Source: JBFKQC01 sp041627895 (GTDB lineage Bacteria > Pseudomonadota > Alphaproteobacteria > Rhodobacterales > Rhodobacteraceae). From it: a stretch of 48,317 bases of DNA. Below, in pieces: positions 24,292-31,646 of this stretch (positions are counted from its first letter, which is position 1; every line of letters begins with the position of its first letter). The notes below the pieces were generated by a model, which saw only the letters and a list, made by a program, of their open reading frames with translations, was not told where the DNA came from and ran no database searches. Position numbers and translations under genes: made by a program. Location: contig JBFKQC010000025.1 of NCBI GenBank assembly GCA_041627895.1, positions 1-48,317 of the forward strand, read 5' to 3'.

Positions 24292-25344
24292 CTAGGCGCG
24301 GCCGGCAAAGAACATGTTCGTCTGGCTCTTTATCGGAAGTTCCCGCACCTCGGAAAACCCCGCGCCGCGCAGCAGAGACATCGTCTTTGCCGGCCCCATG
24401 CAGGTACCCAGCCCCGGGCCGCCTTGGGCCAGCGACTGCGTCATGCAGTGAAATAGGCTGAAACCGTAATAGACCGTCCCAAGCGAATGGGCGTTGTCCG
24501 CCAGGCGGTCGCCCGCCCGCGGTTCCATCACCATGATCGCGCCGCCCGGCGCCATCCTGCGGCGGATTTCGGCCAGGGTGGCCTCGGGCTCGGGGAGATC
24601 GTGCAGGCAGTCGAACATGCCGGCGAAATCAAATTCCGTATTCGGTGCGACATCCGTGATCACGCCCTCGATGAAATCGACCCGCTTCGCCCCTGACTCT
24701 GCCGCCGCCGCGCGCGCCTGCGCCACGGAATTCCCGTCAGGGTCGAACCCGGTGATCCGCGCCTCGGGATAGGCCTCGGCAAGGGCAAGCGAGACCCTGC
24801 CGACCCCGCATCCGATATCGAGCGCGCGACCGCCCGCGGCGAGGCGCTCGTCGATTTCGGGCAACTGCTTCATCCAATAGCCTGCCAGCCGGTTGCGGTA
24901 CGCTCCGCCATTCATAAGGTCGAGCGCCTCGATCCAGTCGTCGTCGAAGTCCTGGAAATGCACACCACCGCCCTCGCGGAAGGCGCGCGCCACTTCCGGC
25001 GCCTGGCTTAGCAGCGACGGTCCGGCCAGGAACAGCCCGCCCATGAAGTGGTCGGTGCCTTCAGAGGCAAGCAGGAAGGCATGTTCGGCCGGCAGGGCGA
25101 AAGTGCCGGACTGCTCGTCATGCTCCAGCCATCCCGCGGCGGTCATTCCGTTCAGCCATTCCTCGACATAGCGCGGCTGCAGCCCGGTCGCCTCGGCCAG
25201 CGCCCCGGCCGAGACCGGCGCGCCCGCCTTCATCGCCTCGAACAGCCCCGCCTTCAGCCCCAGATATCCCATGCCGATCGCCATGGCGCCCGCCATGTCC
25301 CGATAGACCGCGTCCGCAAACGCGCCGATACGTTCCTTGTCCAT
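24292..25344 (-). CDS. SAM-dependent methyltransferase with winged-helix N-terminus (350 aa)
   Basis: A class I methyltransferase. Residues about 20-95 look like a winged-helix dimerisation domain as in O-methyltransferases (GLFEAMKAGAPVSAGALAEATGLQPRYVEEWLNGM). The Rossmann domain has motif I LDIGCGVGRVSLALAEAYP near residue 176 and an acidic residue in ITGFDPDG. FDFAGMFDCLHDLPEPEATL and MAPGGAIMVMEP are motifs III-IV. Similar proteins are widespread in Rhodobacterales and have no assigned substrate; a small-molecule acceptor is more likely than nucleic acid. It starts with ATG at 25344 behind GGAGGTCACTC on the minus strand. Confidence 0.88.
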   Translation of the reverse strand: MDKERIGAFADAVYRDMAGAMAIGMGYLGLKAGLFEAMKAGAPVSAGALAEATGLQPRYVEEWLNGMTAAGWLEHDEQSGTFALPAEHAFLLASEGTDHFMGGLFLAGPSLLSQAPEVARAFREGGGVHFQDFDDDWIEALDLMNGGAYRNRLAGYWMKQLPEIDERLAAGGRALDIGCGVGRVSLALAEAYPEARITGFDPDGNSVAQARAAAAESGAKRVDFIEGVITDVAPNTEFDFAGMFDCLHDLPEPEATLAEIRRRMAPGGAIMVMEPRAGDRLADNAHSLGTVYYGFSLFHCMTQSLAQGGPGLGTCMGPAKTMSLLRGAGFSEVRELPIKSQTNMFFAGRA

Positions 25345-25492
25345 GAGTGACCTCCCCGGTCGGCGCCGGAGGCGGCGCGCCCCCGGATGCGCCGCGCGGG
25401 CAGCATATCAGGGCCGCCGGGTCTCGTCCCTTTGGTAGATTGACACACCTGCGCCAGACAGATTGGCGCCGCGGCCGCCGGCCGGCTGCGTC

Positions 25493-25528
25493 CGGGTCAG
25501 ACCGAGCGGGTCAGACCGAGCGGGTCAG
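25493..25528. repeat. 14-bp tandem repeat at the 3' end of the SDR gene
   Basis: The unit CGGGTCAGACCGAG is present twice and followed by a partial third copy (CGGGTCAG). The SDR stop codon (25511-25513) lies inside the array. Confidence 0.85.
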
Positions 25529-26209
25529 TCCACCGTCGATCCGGATATTCTGTCCGGTGACATAGGCCGCAGCGTCGGACGCGAGATACGAGATCAGCGA
25601 CGAGACCTCGGAAGCGTGACCGTAGCGGCCCATCGGAATGCGGGCGCGGCGGTCCTCGGCTTCCGGCAGGCTGTCGATGAAGCCGGGCAGGATGTTGTTC
25701 ATCCGCACGTTCTGCGCTGCGTACTTGTCGGCAAAGAGCTTGCCGAAGGCGGCGAGCCCGGCGCGGAAGATGCCCGAGGTGGGAAACAGCGGGTCGGGCT
25801 CGAAGACGGCGAAGGTCGAGATGTTGACGATCGCGCCGCCGCCCTGCGCGGCCATGATCGGCGCGACGATCCGCGTCGGGCGGATCACGTTCATCAGGTA
25901 GACGTCCATGCCTTTGTGATAATCCTCGTCGGTCATCTCCAGCACGTCGCCTTTCGGCCCGTGGCCCGCCGAGTTCACCAGCACGTCAACGCGGCCCCAT
26001 TTCGCCAACGCCTTGTCGACCAGCGTCTGGTGGTCGGCGGTCTCGAGGTTGCTGCCGGTATGGCCCACGCCGCCAAGCTCGGCCGCCAGCGCCTCGCCCT
26101 TGCCAGAGGAGGACAGGATTCCGATCTCGAACCCGTCCGCGCGCAGCCTGCGCGCGGCATCCGCGCCCATGCCCGAGCCGCCGGCAGTGATCAGGGCAAC
26201 CTTGGTCAT
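25511..26209 (-). CDS. SDR-family protein without the canonical Tyr-x-x-x-Lys
   Basis: A Rossmann-fold short-chain dehydrogenase/reductase of 232 aa. The cofactor loop reads TAGGSGMG in place of TGGxxGxG. The NSAG motif (LVNSAGHGP) is present, and the C-terminus MNNILPGFIDSLPE...VTGQNIRIDGG is typical. At the usual active-site helix the sequence is PTSGIFRAGLAAFGKL: where YSASKAAL is expected, Tyr and Lys are replaced (Ser/Thr and Arg). A classical SDR reaction is therefore doubtful; it may have another mechanism or a non-catalytic role. Start at 26209 (MTKVALITAGG). A 14-bp tandem repeat covers its stop codon. Confidence 0.85.
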   Translation of the reverse strand: MTKVALITAGGSGMGADAARRLRADGFEIGILSSSGKGEALAAELGGVGHTGSNLETADHQTLVDKALAKWGRVDVLVNSAGHGPKGDVLEMTDEDYHKGMDVYLMNVIRPTRIVAPIMAAQGGGAIVNISTFAVFEPDPLFPTSGIFRAGLAAFGKLFADKYAAQNVRMNNILPGFIDSLPEAEDRRARIPMGRYGHASEVSSLISYLASDAAAYVTGQNIRIDGGLTRSV

Positions 26210-26412
26210 GTGTACTTTCCCGGTTTCATCGGGGCGACACTGCACGGTCGGGGTGCCGGATGCAAACAACCGACCATGCTCGCGGGGGGAATGGCGCTAG
26301 TAAGCCCGTTGCGGACTTCCGGGCACCTTGTCAAAGGCATGCCTCATCGGCTCTCGACTAACAGCCGCGCGATTGTTTTTGTGTTATGTTTATTCCGGTG
26401 AAGGAGAAACCG

Positions 26413-27363
26413 ATGGCCGGTGCCCTGTCCCGTGAGGAAGCCAAGCAGTGGTGGCTTCGCTGTATAAGCTGCTCGGAAGCCTCTGCGACGTTGATCAATC
26501 GCGACGCCGGCGTTGAAGCACCGCTGTTCGAGCAGGCGCTGCACCTGTTCTCGGGCGGCTTCATGCACCAGGGTCACGCCTGTGGGCACCTTTGGGGCGC
26601 GACCCTGAGCGCCGGACTGCGAGCCGGAGAGAAATTCAGTGGGCCTGACGCAAGATCGGCCGCGGCGCTCTATGCGGCGCACCGGTTGGTGGGCGCCCTG
26701 TCCGAAGACGATTGGGCGTTCTCCTGCCGCGAAAACACCGGCTTCGATCTCACCTCGCTCGGCGGCCGCCTGAAATACTTATGGTCGGACCGGCCTAGGG
26801 CCTGCGGGCGCAAGGCGTTGGCATGGGCGTCCCAGGCAAACTCCGCCATAGACACCGCGTTCGCCGGCTTTGATCCGCAAACCGTGAACACGCCTTGTGC
26901 CAACTGCGCCGTGGCCTGCATGTCCGAGGTTGCCCAGGTCGGCGGCCTCGGCGATGTCGATGCGACCATGGTTGCGGGATTCGCGGGCGGGCTTGGCCTT
27001 TCGGGGAATGTCTGCGGCGGGCTTGCTGTCGGCGTATTCGCGCTCTCGATCACGCATTACCGGTCTCGCGACCCGGACAACCGCGACACCCAGTTCCGCG
27101 CGGCGGTTCAGGAGCTGAACCTGGTGAACCACGGACTGCGGAAACTGCCCGCCCACCTGCTTCGCGATTTCAGGGCGAATTTCGGCAGCGAGCTGTGCGA
27201 GAATATCATCGGGCGCAGGTTCGACGGGATCGAAGACCATTCGCGCTATGTCGCAGGCGGGGGCTGCCGAGACGTTTTTCAGTTCGTGAAAGACTGGCTG
27301 GTCGAACGCGGGCGCCCGGCGGATGAACCCGGTCCTCGCTCTGCAGGACCAACGGGTGAATAG
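26413..27363 (+). CDS. Cys-rich protein with two C_GCAxxG_C_C-type redox domains (316 aa)
   Basis: The second half (about residues 160-298) fits the C_GCAxxG_C_C putative redox-active family (PF09719): ANCAVAC, FAGGLGLSGNVCGGLAVGVFAL, FRANFGSELC and a final Cys at 285. The first half seems to be a diverged copy: C20, HACGHLWGATLSAGL (C57), SCREN (C105) and C131 line up with C165, C201, C262 and C285. No signal peptide or haem motif is seen. ATG at 26413 follows AAGGAG; an earlier ATG at 26386 has none. Three sampled 60-bp lines average about 60% G+C, below the surroundings, and an AT-rich patch (26370-26395) precedes it, so acquisition by transfer is possible. Family members are thought to be redox proteins; the partner is unknown. 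Confidence 0.8.
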   Translation: MAGALSREEAKQWWLRCISCSEASATLINRDAGVEAPLFEQALHLFSGGFMHQGHACGHLWGATLSAGLRAGEKFSGPDARSAAALYAAHRLVGALSEDDWAFSCRENTGFDLTSLGGRLKYLWSDRPRACGRKALAWASQANSAIDTAFAGFDPQTVNTPCANCAVACMSEVAQVGGLGDVDATMVAGFAGGLGLSGNVCGGLAVGVFALSITHYRSRDPDNRDTQFRAAVQELNLVNHGLRKLPAHLLRDFRANFGSELCENIIGRRFDGIEDHSRYVAGGGCRDVFQFVKDWLVERGRPADEPGPRSAGPTGE

Positions 27364-27415
27364 AAAGTATTGAATGTCCGCGACGTCCCGCCGAGCCGAC
27401 CTTTGCAGGCGCTCC

Positions 27416-28375
27416 TCAACCGCTGCCGATCATCTCCGATTGCCGCACGATGACCTCGGCCTGGCGGATCGAGGCGATGTCGACCAGGCGGCCCTTGTAG
27501 ACCGCCGCGCCCGCGCCGTCCTTCTTGGCCTGCTCCATCGCCGCGAGGATTTCGCGCGCCTCGGCAACCTGCGCCTGGGACGGCGTGAAGACCTCGTTGG
27601 CCAGCGCCACCTGCTTGGGGTGGATCGCCCACTTGCCGACCATGCCGAGCGTGGCCGAGCGCCGCGCCTGGGCGCGGAACCCCTCGTCGTCCGAGAAATC
27701 GCCGAACGGTCCGTCCACCGGCAGAACACCGTGGGTGCGGCAGGCGGCGACGATGGCGGTCTGCGCCCAGTGCCATGGGTCGGACCAGTGCCGCTGCCCG
27801 TCGTGCAGCATGTAGTAGTTTTCCTGCGTGCCGCCGATCCCGGTCGTCTGCATCCCCATCGAGGCCGCGAAATCCGCAGCGCCCAGTGACATCGCCTGCA
27901 ATCGCGGGCTGGCGGCGGCGATTTCCTCGACATGGGCGATGCCGGCGGCGGTCTCGATGATCACCTCCAGCGTGATCGGCCGCCGCCGCCCTTTCGCGGC
28001 CTCGATCGCCGTCACCAGCGCGTCGACCGCATAGACGTCAGCCGCATTGCCGACCTTCGGAATCATGATCTGGTCCAGCCGGTCCGAGGCGTTTTCCAGC
28101 AGGTCTATCACGTCGCGGTACCAGTACGGGGTGTCCAGCCCGTTGATCCGCACGCTCAGGTACTTGTCGCCCCAGTCGACATCATGCGTCGCCGCGACGA
28201 TGTTCTTGCGCGCCTGCGGCTTGTCGTCCGGTGCCACGCTGTCCTCGAGATCGAGGTTGATCACGTCCGCCGCCGAGGCCGCCATCTTCTCGAAGATCGA
28301 AGGCCGCGAGCCGGGGCCGAACAACTGGCAGCGGTTCGGGCGGGACGGCGGGCTGGGTTGCAGCTTGAAGGACAT
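27416..28375 (-). CDS. mcl1: L-malyl-CoA/beta-methylmalyl-CoA lyase
   Basis: Mcl1 reversibly cleaves beta-methylmalyl-CoA to glyoxylate and propionyl-CoA, and malyl-CoA to glyoxylate and acetyl-CoA, in the ethylmalonyl-CoA pathway for acetate assimilation. The 319-aa product closely follows Rhodobacter Mcl1 as I recall it: MSFKLQPSPPSRPNRCQLFGPGSRP at the start, INLDLEDSVAPDD (Mg-binding Asp/Glu), EVIIETAAGIAHVEE, MSLGAADFAASMGMQ and KWAIHPKQVALANEVF. The Met at 28375 is chosen over one six codons earlier. It is transcribed away from dgcN; the 295-bp gap holds an inverted repeat that may be an operator. Confidence 0.95.
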   Translation of the reverse strand: MSFKLQPSPPSRPNRCQLFGPGSRPSIFEKMAASAADVINLDLEDSVAPDDKPQARKNIVAATHDVDWGDKYLSVRINGLDTPYWYRDVIDLLENASDRLDQIMIPKVGNAADVYAVDALVTAIEAAKGRRRPITLEVIIETAAGIAHVEEIAAASPRLQAMSLGAADFAASMGMQTTGIGGTQENYYMLHDGQRHWSDPWHWAQTAIVAACRTHGVLPVDGPFGDFSDDEGFRAQARRSATLGMVGKWAIHPKQVALANEVFTPSQAQVAEAREILAAMEQAKKDGAGAAVYKGRLVDIASIRQAEVIVRQSEMIGSG

Positions 28376-28452
28376 GGGCGGGCTTCTCGGCAAGTTTGTT
28401 TCGCAATTCGTCCGGGCCGAGGTAGATTATTGCGCCCCGCGCCGCAAGGCGA

Positions 28453-28468
28453 TTTTGCAGGTGCAGAA
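28453..28468. promoter_or_regulatory. Imperfect palindrome in the mcl1-dgcN gap
   Basis: TTTTGCA-GG-TGCAGAA is an inverted repeat with one mismatched pair, 78 bp upstream of mcl1 and about 200 bp upstream of dgcN. The TTTGCA half-site resembles sites of RamB/ScfR-type regulators. I see no gene elsewhere in 28376-28670. Confidence 0.3.
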
Positions 28469-28670
28469 AAATCCGGACCGCGAACGGGTTGCCCGAACTC
28501 CGGCCGCGTGACCGGGAACTGCCGCCAAGTCGGCATTCGAACGAAGATGACACCGGAAAATTGTGGAATGTCGGGGAAATCATCCGAGATTTGCCGTTCT
28601 GACGCACGAATTCCGAAGGATTTCGCGGGCGAGGCGGGCGATACTGCCGAACCACCAGAGGAGACGCGCG

Positions 28671-29672
28671 ATGATCGAGACACCGTATCTGCTGTTCCTG
28701 GGCGACGCGCCGGACCAGTTGGCGGCGAAGGTGGCGCAGGGGATCCGGGACTGGCGGCCGGAGCACGCCGTCGGCCAGTACCGGATGGAAGGCTGCCGGG
28801 CCGACCTGCGGCTTGCCGACATGGACCTGGCGCAGGCGAAGGCCGCCGGCGCGCGCACGCTGGTGATCGGCGTGGCGAACCGCGGCGGGGTGATCGGCCA
28901 GGCCTGGAAGAAGGTGCTGGTCGCGGCGCTCGAGGAAGGCTTCGACCTGGCCTCGGGGCTGCACAGCCTATTGCGCGATGAACCCGATCTCGTGGCCGTC
29001 GCCGAAGCCTGCGGGCGCAGCCTGCACGACGTTCGGGTTCCGGAGGTCAAGTATCCCATCGCCAACGGCGTCAAGCGGTCGGGCAAGCGCTGCCTCGCCG
29101 TCGGCACCGACTGTTCGGTCGGCAAGATGTACACCGCGCTGGCGATGGACCGCGAGATGCAGGCGCGGGGGCTGAAGGCGACGTTTCGCGCCACCGGCCA
29201 GACCGGCATCCTGATCACCGGCGACGGCGTGCCGCTGGACGCGGTGATCGCCGATTTCATGGCTGGCTCGGTCGAGTGGCTGAGCCCCGACAACGACCCC
29301 GACCACTGGGACCTGATCGAGGGTCAGGGCTCGATCTTCCACGTCTCGTATTCGGGCGTCACGATGGCGCTGATCCACGGCGGCCAGCCCGACGCGCTGA
29401 TCCTGAGCCACGAGCCGACGCGGCCGCACATGCGGGGCCTGCCGGGATACGACATGCCGACGCTCGAGGCGCTGCGCGACACTGTGCTGCCGCTGGCGCG
29501 GGTGGCGAACCCGGCCTGCGAGGTGGTGGGCATTTCGGTCAATACCGCCGCGCTGGGCGAGGACGAGGCGCTGAGCTATCTCGGCGGTGTCGAGAAGCGC
29601 ATGGGCCTGCCGGCGGTCGACCCGTTCCGGCAGGGGGCGGGGCGGCTGGTGGACGGGCTCGAGGCGATGTAG
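28671..29672 (+). CDS. dgcN: D-glutamate N-acetyltransferase DgcN (DUF1611)
   Basis: DUF1611 proteins of this type (DgcN) are reported to acetylate D-glutamate, after which DgcA racemises N-acetyl-D-Glu to the L form, allowing D-Glu catabolism. The 333-aa product has the N-terminal DUF1611 Rossmann-like part, a P-loop-like GTDCSVGKMYT (residues 145-155) that opens the C-terminal domain, and FRATGQTGILITGDGVPLDAVIADFMAGSVEWL, the family signature. The start at 28671 (MIETPYLLFLGDAPDQLAAKV) has GAGGAGA upstream. dgcA follows at once and a D-amino-acid transaminase lies nearby, which supports the D-Glu role over a general N-acyltransferase. Confidence 0.88.
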   Translation: MIETPYLLFLGDAPDQLAAKVAQGIRDWRPEHAVGQYRMEGCRADLRLADMDLAQAKAAGARTLVIGVANRGGVIGQAWKKVLVAALEEGFDLASGLHSLLRDEPDLVAVAEACGRSLHDVRVPEVKYPIANGVKRSGKRCLAVGTDCSVGKMYTALAMDREMQARGLKATFRATGQTGILITGDGVPLDAVIADFMAGSVEWLSPDNDPDHWDLIEGQGSIFHVSYSGVTMALIHGGQPDALILSHEPTRPHMRGLPGYDMPTLEALRDTVLPLARVANPACEVVGISVNTAALGEDEALSYLGGVEKRMGLPAVDPFRQGAGRLVDGLEAM

Positions 29673-29683
29673 CCGGCTTTCGC

Positions 29684-29757
29684 CGCGCCTTCGGCGCGAC
29701 GACCGGCCCGGGGGGCGCTGCCCCCCGGGACCCCCCGGAGTATTTCCGGCCAGATGA
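29684..29757 (+). repeat. GC-rich intergenic palindromic element, copy 2
   Basis: Three stems lie in a row between dgcN and dgcA: CGCGCC/GGCGCG (29684-29698), a 10-bp stem CCCGGGGGGC/GCCCCCCGGG (29707-29729), and CCGGA/TCCGG around GTATT (29735-29749). CCAGATGAAGG follows and supplies the dgcA ribosome-binding site. Confidence 0.7.
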
Positions 29758-29769
29758 AGGAGCCTGAGT

Positions 29770-30738
29770 GTGAGCCTTGCAGTCGAACGCGACGTCTTCC
29801 GGCTTGCCGATGCCTTCACGATCTCGCGCGGATCGCGGACCGAGGCGCGCGTGCTCACGGTTCGCTATCAGGACCAGGGCGCGACCGGCCGCGGCGAATG
29901 TGTGCCCTATGCGCGCTATGGCGAGTCCCTGGACAGCGTGACGGCACAGATCGAGGCCGTGCGCGGCGTCTTGACGCCCGAATCGATCCACGACCTGTTG
30001 CCCGCCGGAGCGGCACGAAACGCCGTCGATTGCGCCTGGTGGGATTGGGCGGCCAAATCGCGGGGCCTTCGGGTCTGGGAGATGATTGCAGGTATATCGG
30101 CGCCCAGGCCCGTCGTGACCGCGTTCACCCTGTCGCTGGACACGCCGGAAAGGATGCGCGCGGCCGCCGCGCGCCATGCCCGCCGTCCGCTGCTGAAGGT
30201 CAAGCTCGGCACGCCCGACGACATGGCCCGGCTGGAAGCGGTGCGCGCCGGCGCGCCGAAGGCGCGGATCATCGTCGACGCCAACGAGGGCTGGACCGCC
30301 GGGATCTACGCCGATCTCGCGCCGCATCTGGTGCGGCTGGGGGTGGAACTGGTCGAACAGCCGCTGCCCGCGGGCGCCGACGATGCGCTGGCCGAAATCG
30401 CCCGGCCGCTGCCGGTCTGCGCCGACGAGAGCTGCCACGACCGTGCCACCTTGCCGGGACTGAAGGGCAAGTATGACATGGTGAACATCAAGCTCGACAA
30501 GACCGGCGGGCTGACCGAGGCACTGGCCCTGCGCGACGCCGCCCGCGCCGAGGGCTACGGCATCATGGTCGGCTGCATGGTCGGCTCGTCGCTGGCGATG
30601 GCGCCGGCGGTCCTGCTGGCGCAGGGGGCCGAGGTGGTGGACCTGGACGGACCGCTGCTGCTGGCCGAGGACCGCGAGGTGCCGCTGGTCTACGACGAGG
30701 CCGGCGTGCATCCGCCCGAGGCGGGGCTATGGGGATAG
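29770..30738 (+). CDS. dgcA: N-acetyl-D-glutamate racemase DgcA (enolase superfamily)
   Basis: An enolase-superfamily racemase/epimerase of 322 aa. The active-site residues are in place: KVK (143-145), metal ligands D170 (VDANEGW), E196 (VEQPLP) and D219 (ADES), and Lys 241 (NIKLDKTGG). By sequence alone it would be called an L-Ala-D/L-Glu epimerase; next to dgcN it is better read as DgcA, which converts N-acetyl-D-Glu to N-acetyl-L-Glu. The start is GTG at 29770. The AAGGAG that serves it (29757-29762) is the tail of a repeat element. Its 3' end overlaps the convergent hydrolase gene by 12 bp. Confidence 0.88.
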   Translation: MSLAVERDVFRLADAFTISRGSRTEARVLTVRYQDQGATGRGECVPYARYGESLDSVTAQIEAVRGVLTPESIHDLLPAGAARNAVDCAWWDWAAKSRGLRVWEMIAGISAPRPVVTAFTLSLDTPERMRAAAARHARRPLLKVKLGTPDDMARLEAVRAGAPKARIIVDANEGWTAGIYADLAPHLVRLGVELVEQPLPAGADDALAEIARPLPVCADESCHDRATLPGLKGKYDMVNIKLDKTGGLTEALALRDAARAEGYGIMVGCMVGSSLAMAPAVLLAQGAEVVDLDGPLLLAEDREVPLVYDEAGVHPPEAGLWG

Positions 30739-31530
30739 GGCAAGGGCGGCGATCGCGGCGAAACCCGCAGGGTCTGCCAGCATCAACTCGTGTCCGCGGT
30801 CGGGATGGCTGTGCACGATGACCCCGGCGGCCGCCAGCTTGGCGGGATCGGGCAGGTTGCCGTCCAGGCGGGCCTCGGGATCGGCCAGCCTCGTGCCGCC
30901 GAAGATGAAGTGGCGCGGGATGCCGAGGGCCAGGATCTCTTTCTCGAGTCCTGGCCGCAACGCGATCAGCGCTAACGCCATATCGTGCAGTGCGCCCGGG
31001 CCCATGCGCTGCCAGCTCGCAAGGATGAAGTCGTCCACCGCGTCGCCGTCCCGGGCGCCTTGCCGCAACTCCTCCAGCATCCCGGGCAGGCGCTCGTTGC
31101 GGAACGCCTCGCGGCCGACGGCGCCCATGTAGCGGGTTATGTGCCCGCCGCCGGTCAGAAGGTTGCCCTCGGCCAGAACCAGCCGAGTAACCAGATCGGG
31201 CCGGCGCAGCGCAAGCTCGCAGGCGATCGCGCCGCCCATCGAATAACCCAGAATCGCGCAGGGCCCTCAGTTCAGATGGTCGATCACGGCCGCGACGGCG
31301 TCGGCGTGGCCGGGGATCGACAGGCCCGGCACCGGGTCGCTTTGCCCGGCGCCGAGCGGGTCGATCATCAGCGACTGGACAGCCGGAAAGGCCGGATCGG
31401 TGGCCGTCGCAAGGAAACTGCCCAGCGCCGGAAACCCGATGCCGGGCAGCAGGACAACGACGGGCCCGGTCGCGCCGATCTTGTGCCAGCGGACGAATGC
31501 GTCGTATTGCGGCAGGAAAAGGCTGGGCAT
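30727..31530 (-). pseudogene. Alpha/beta hydrolase interrupted by an in-frame TGA
   Basis: The minus-strand frame encodes a whole alpha/beta hydrolase of about 267 codons with one stop, TGA at 31267-31269. The part before it (31530-31270) has MPSLFLPQYDAFVRWHK, VVVLLPGIGFP (oxyanion-hole region) and DPLGAGQSD. Reading on in the same frame gives GPCAILGYSMGGAIACELALRRPDLV, with the nucleophile elbow GYSMG just after the stop, and a C-terminal DRGHELML with the catalytic His. No frameshift is needed; a single base change (for example CGA or GGA to TGA) would explain it. Either a recent nonsense mutation or a sequencing error. It lies between dgcA and the D-amino-acid transaminase. Confidence 0.8.
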
Positions 31531-31646
31531 GGCGGTATTCCGGGTTCGGGTTCGTGTGAGCGCGTGCGGCGCGGCATTGTCGAACGGGCCTTGACCCCAT
31601 CATTCGAACCGATTGACAAGAATTCAACTCACCAAGGAGCCCCTCC

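Noticed and set aside
31240..31290. Selenocysteine reading of the in-frame TGA in the hydrolase
   Set aside because: The position is not catalytic, no convincing bacterial SECIS stem follows the TGA, and a nonsense mutation is far simpler.
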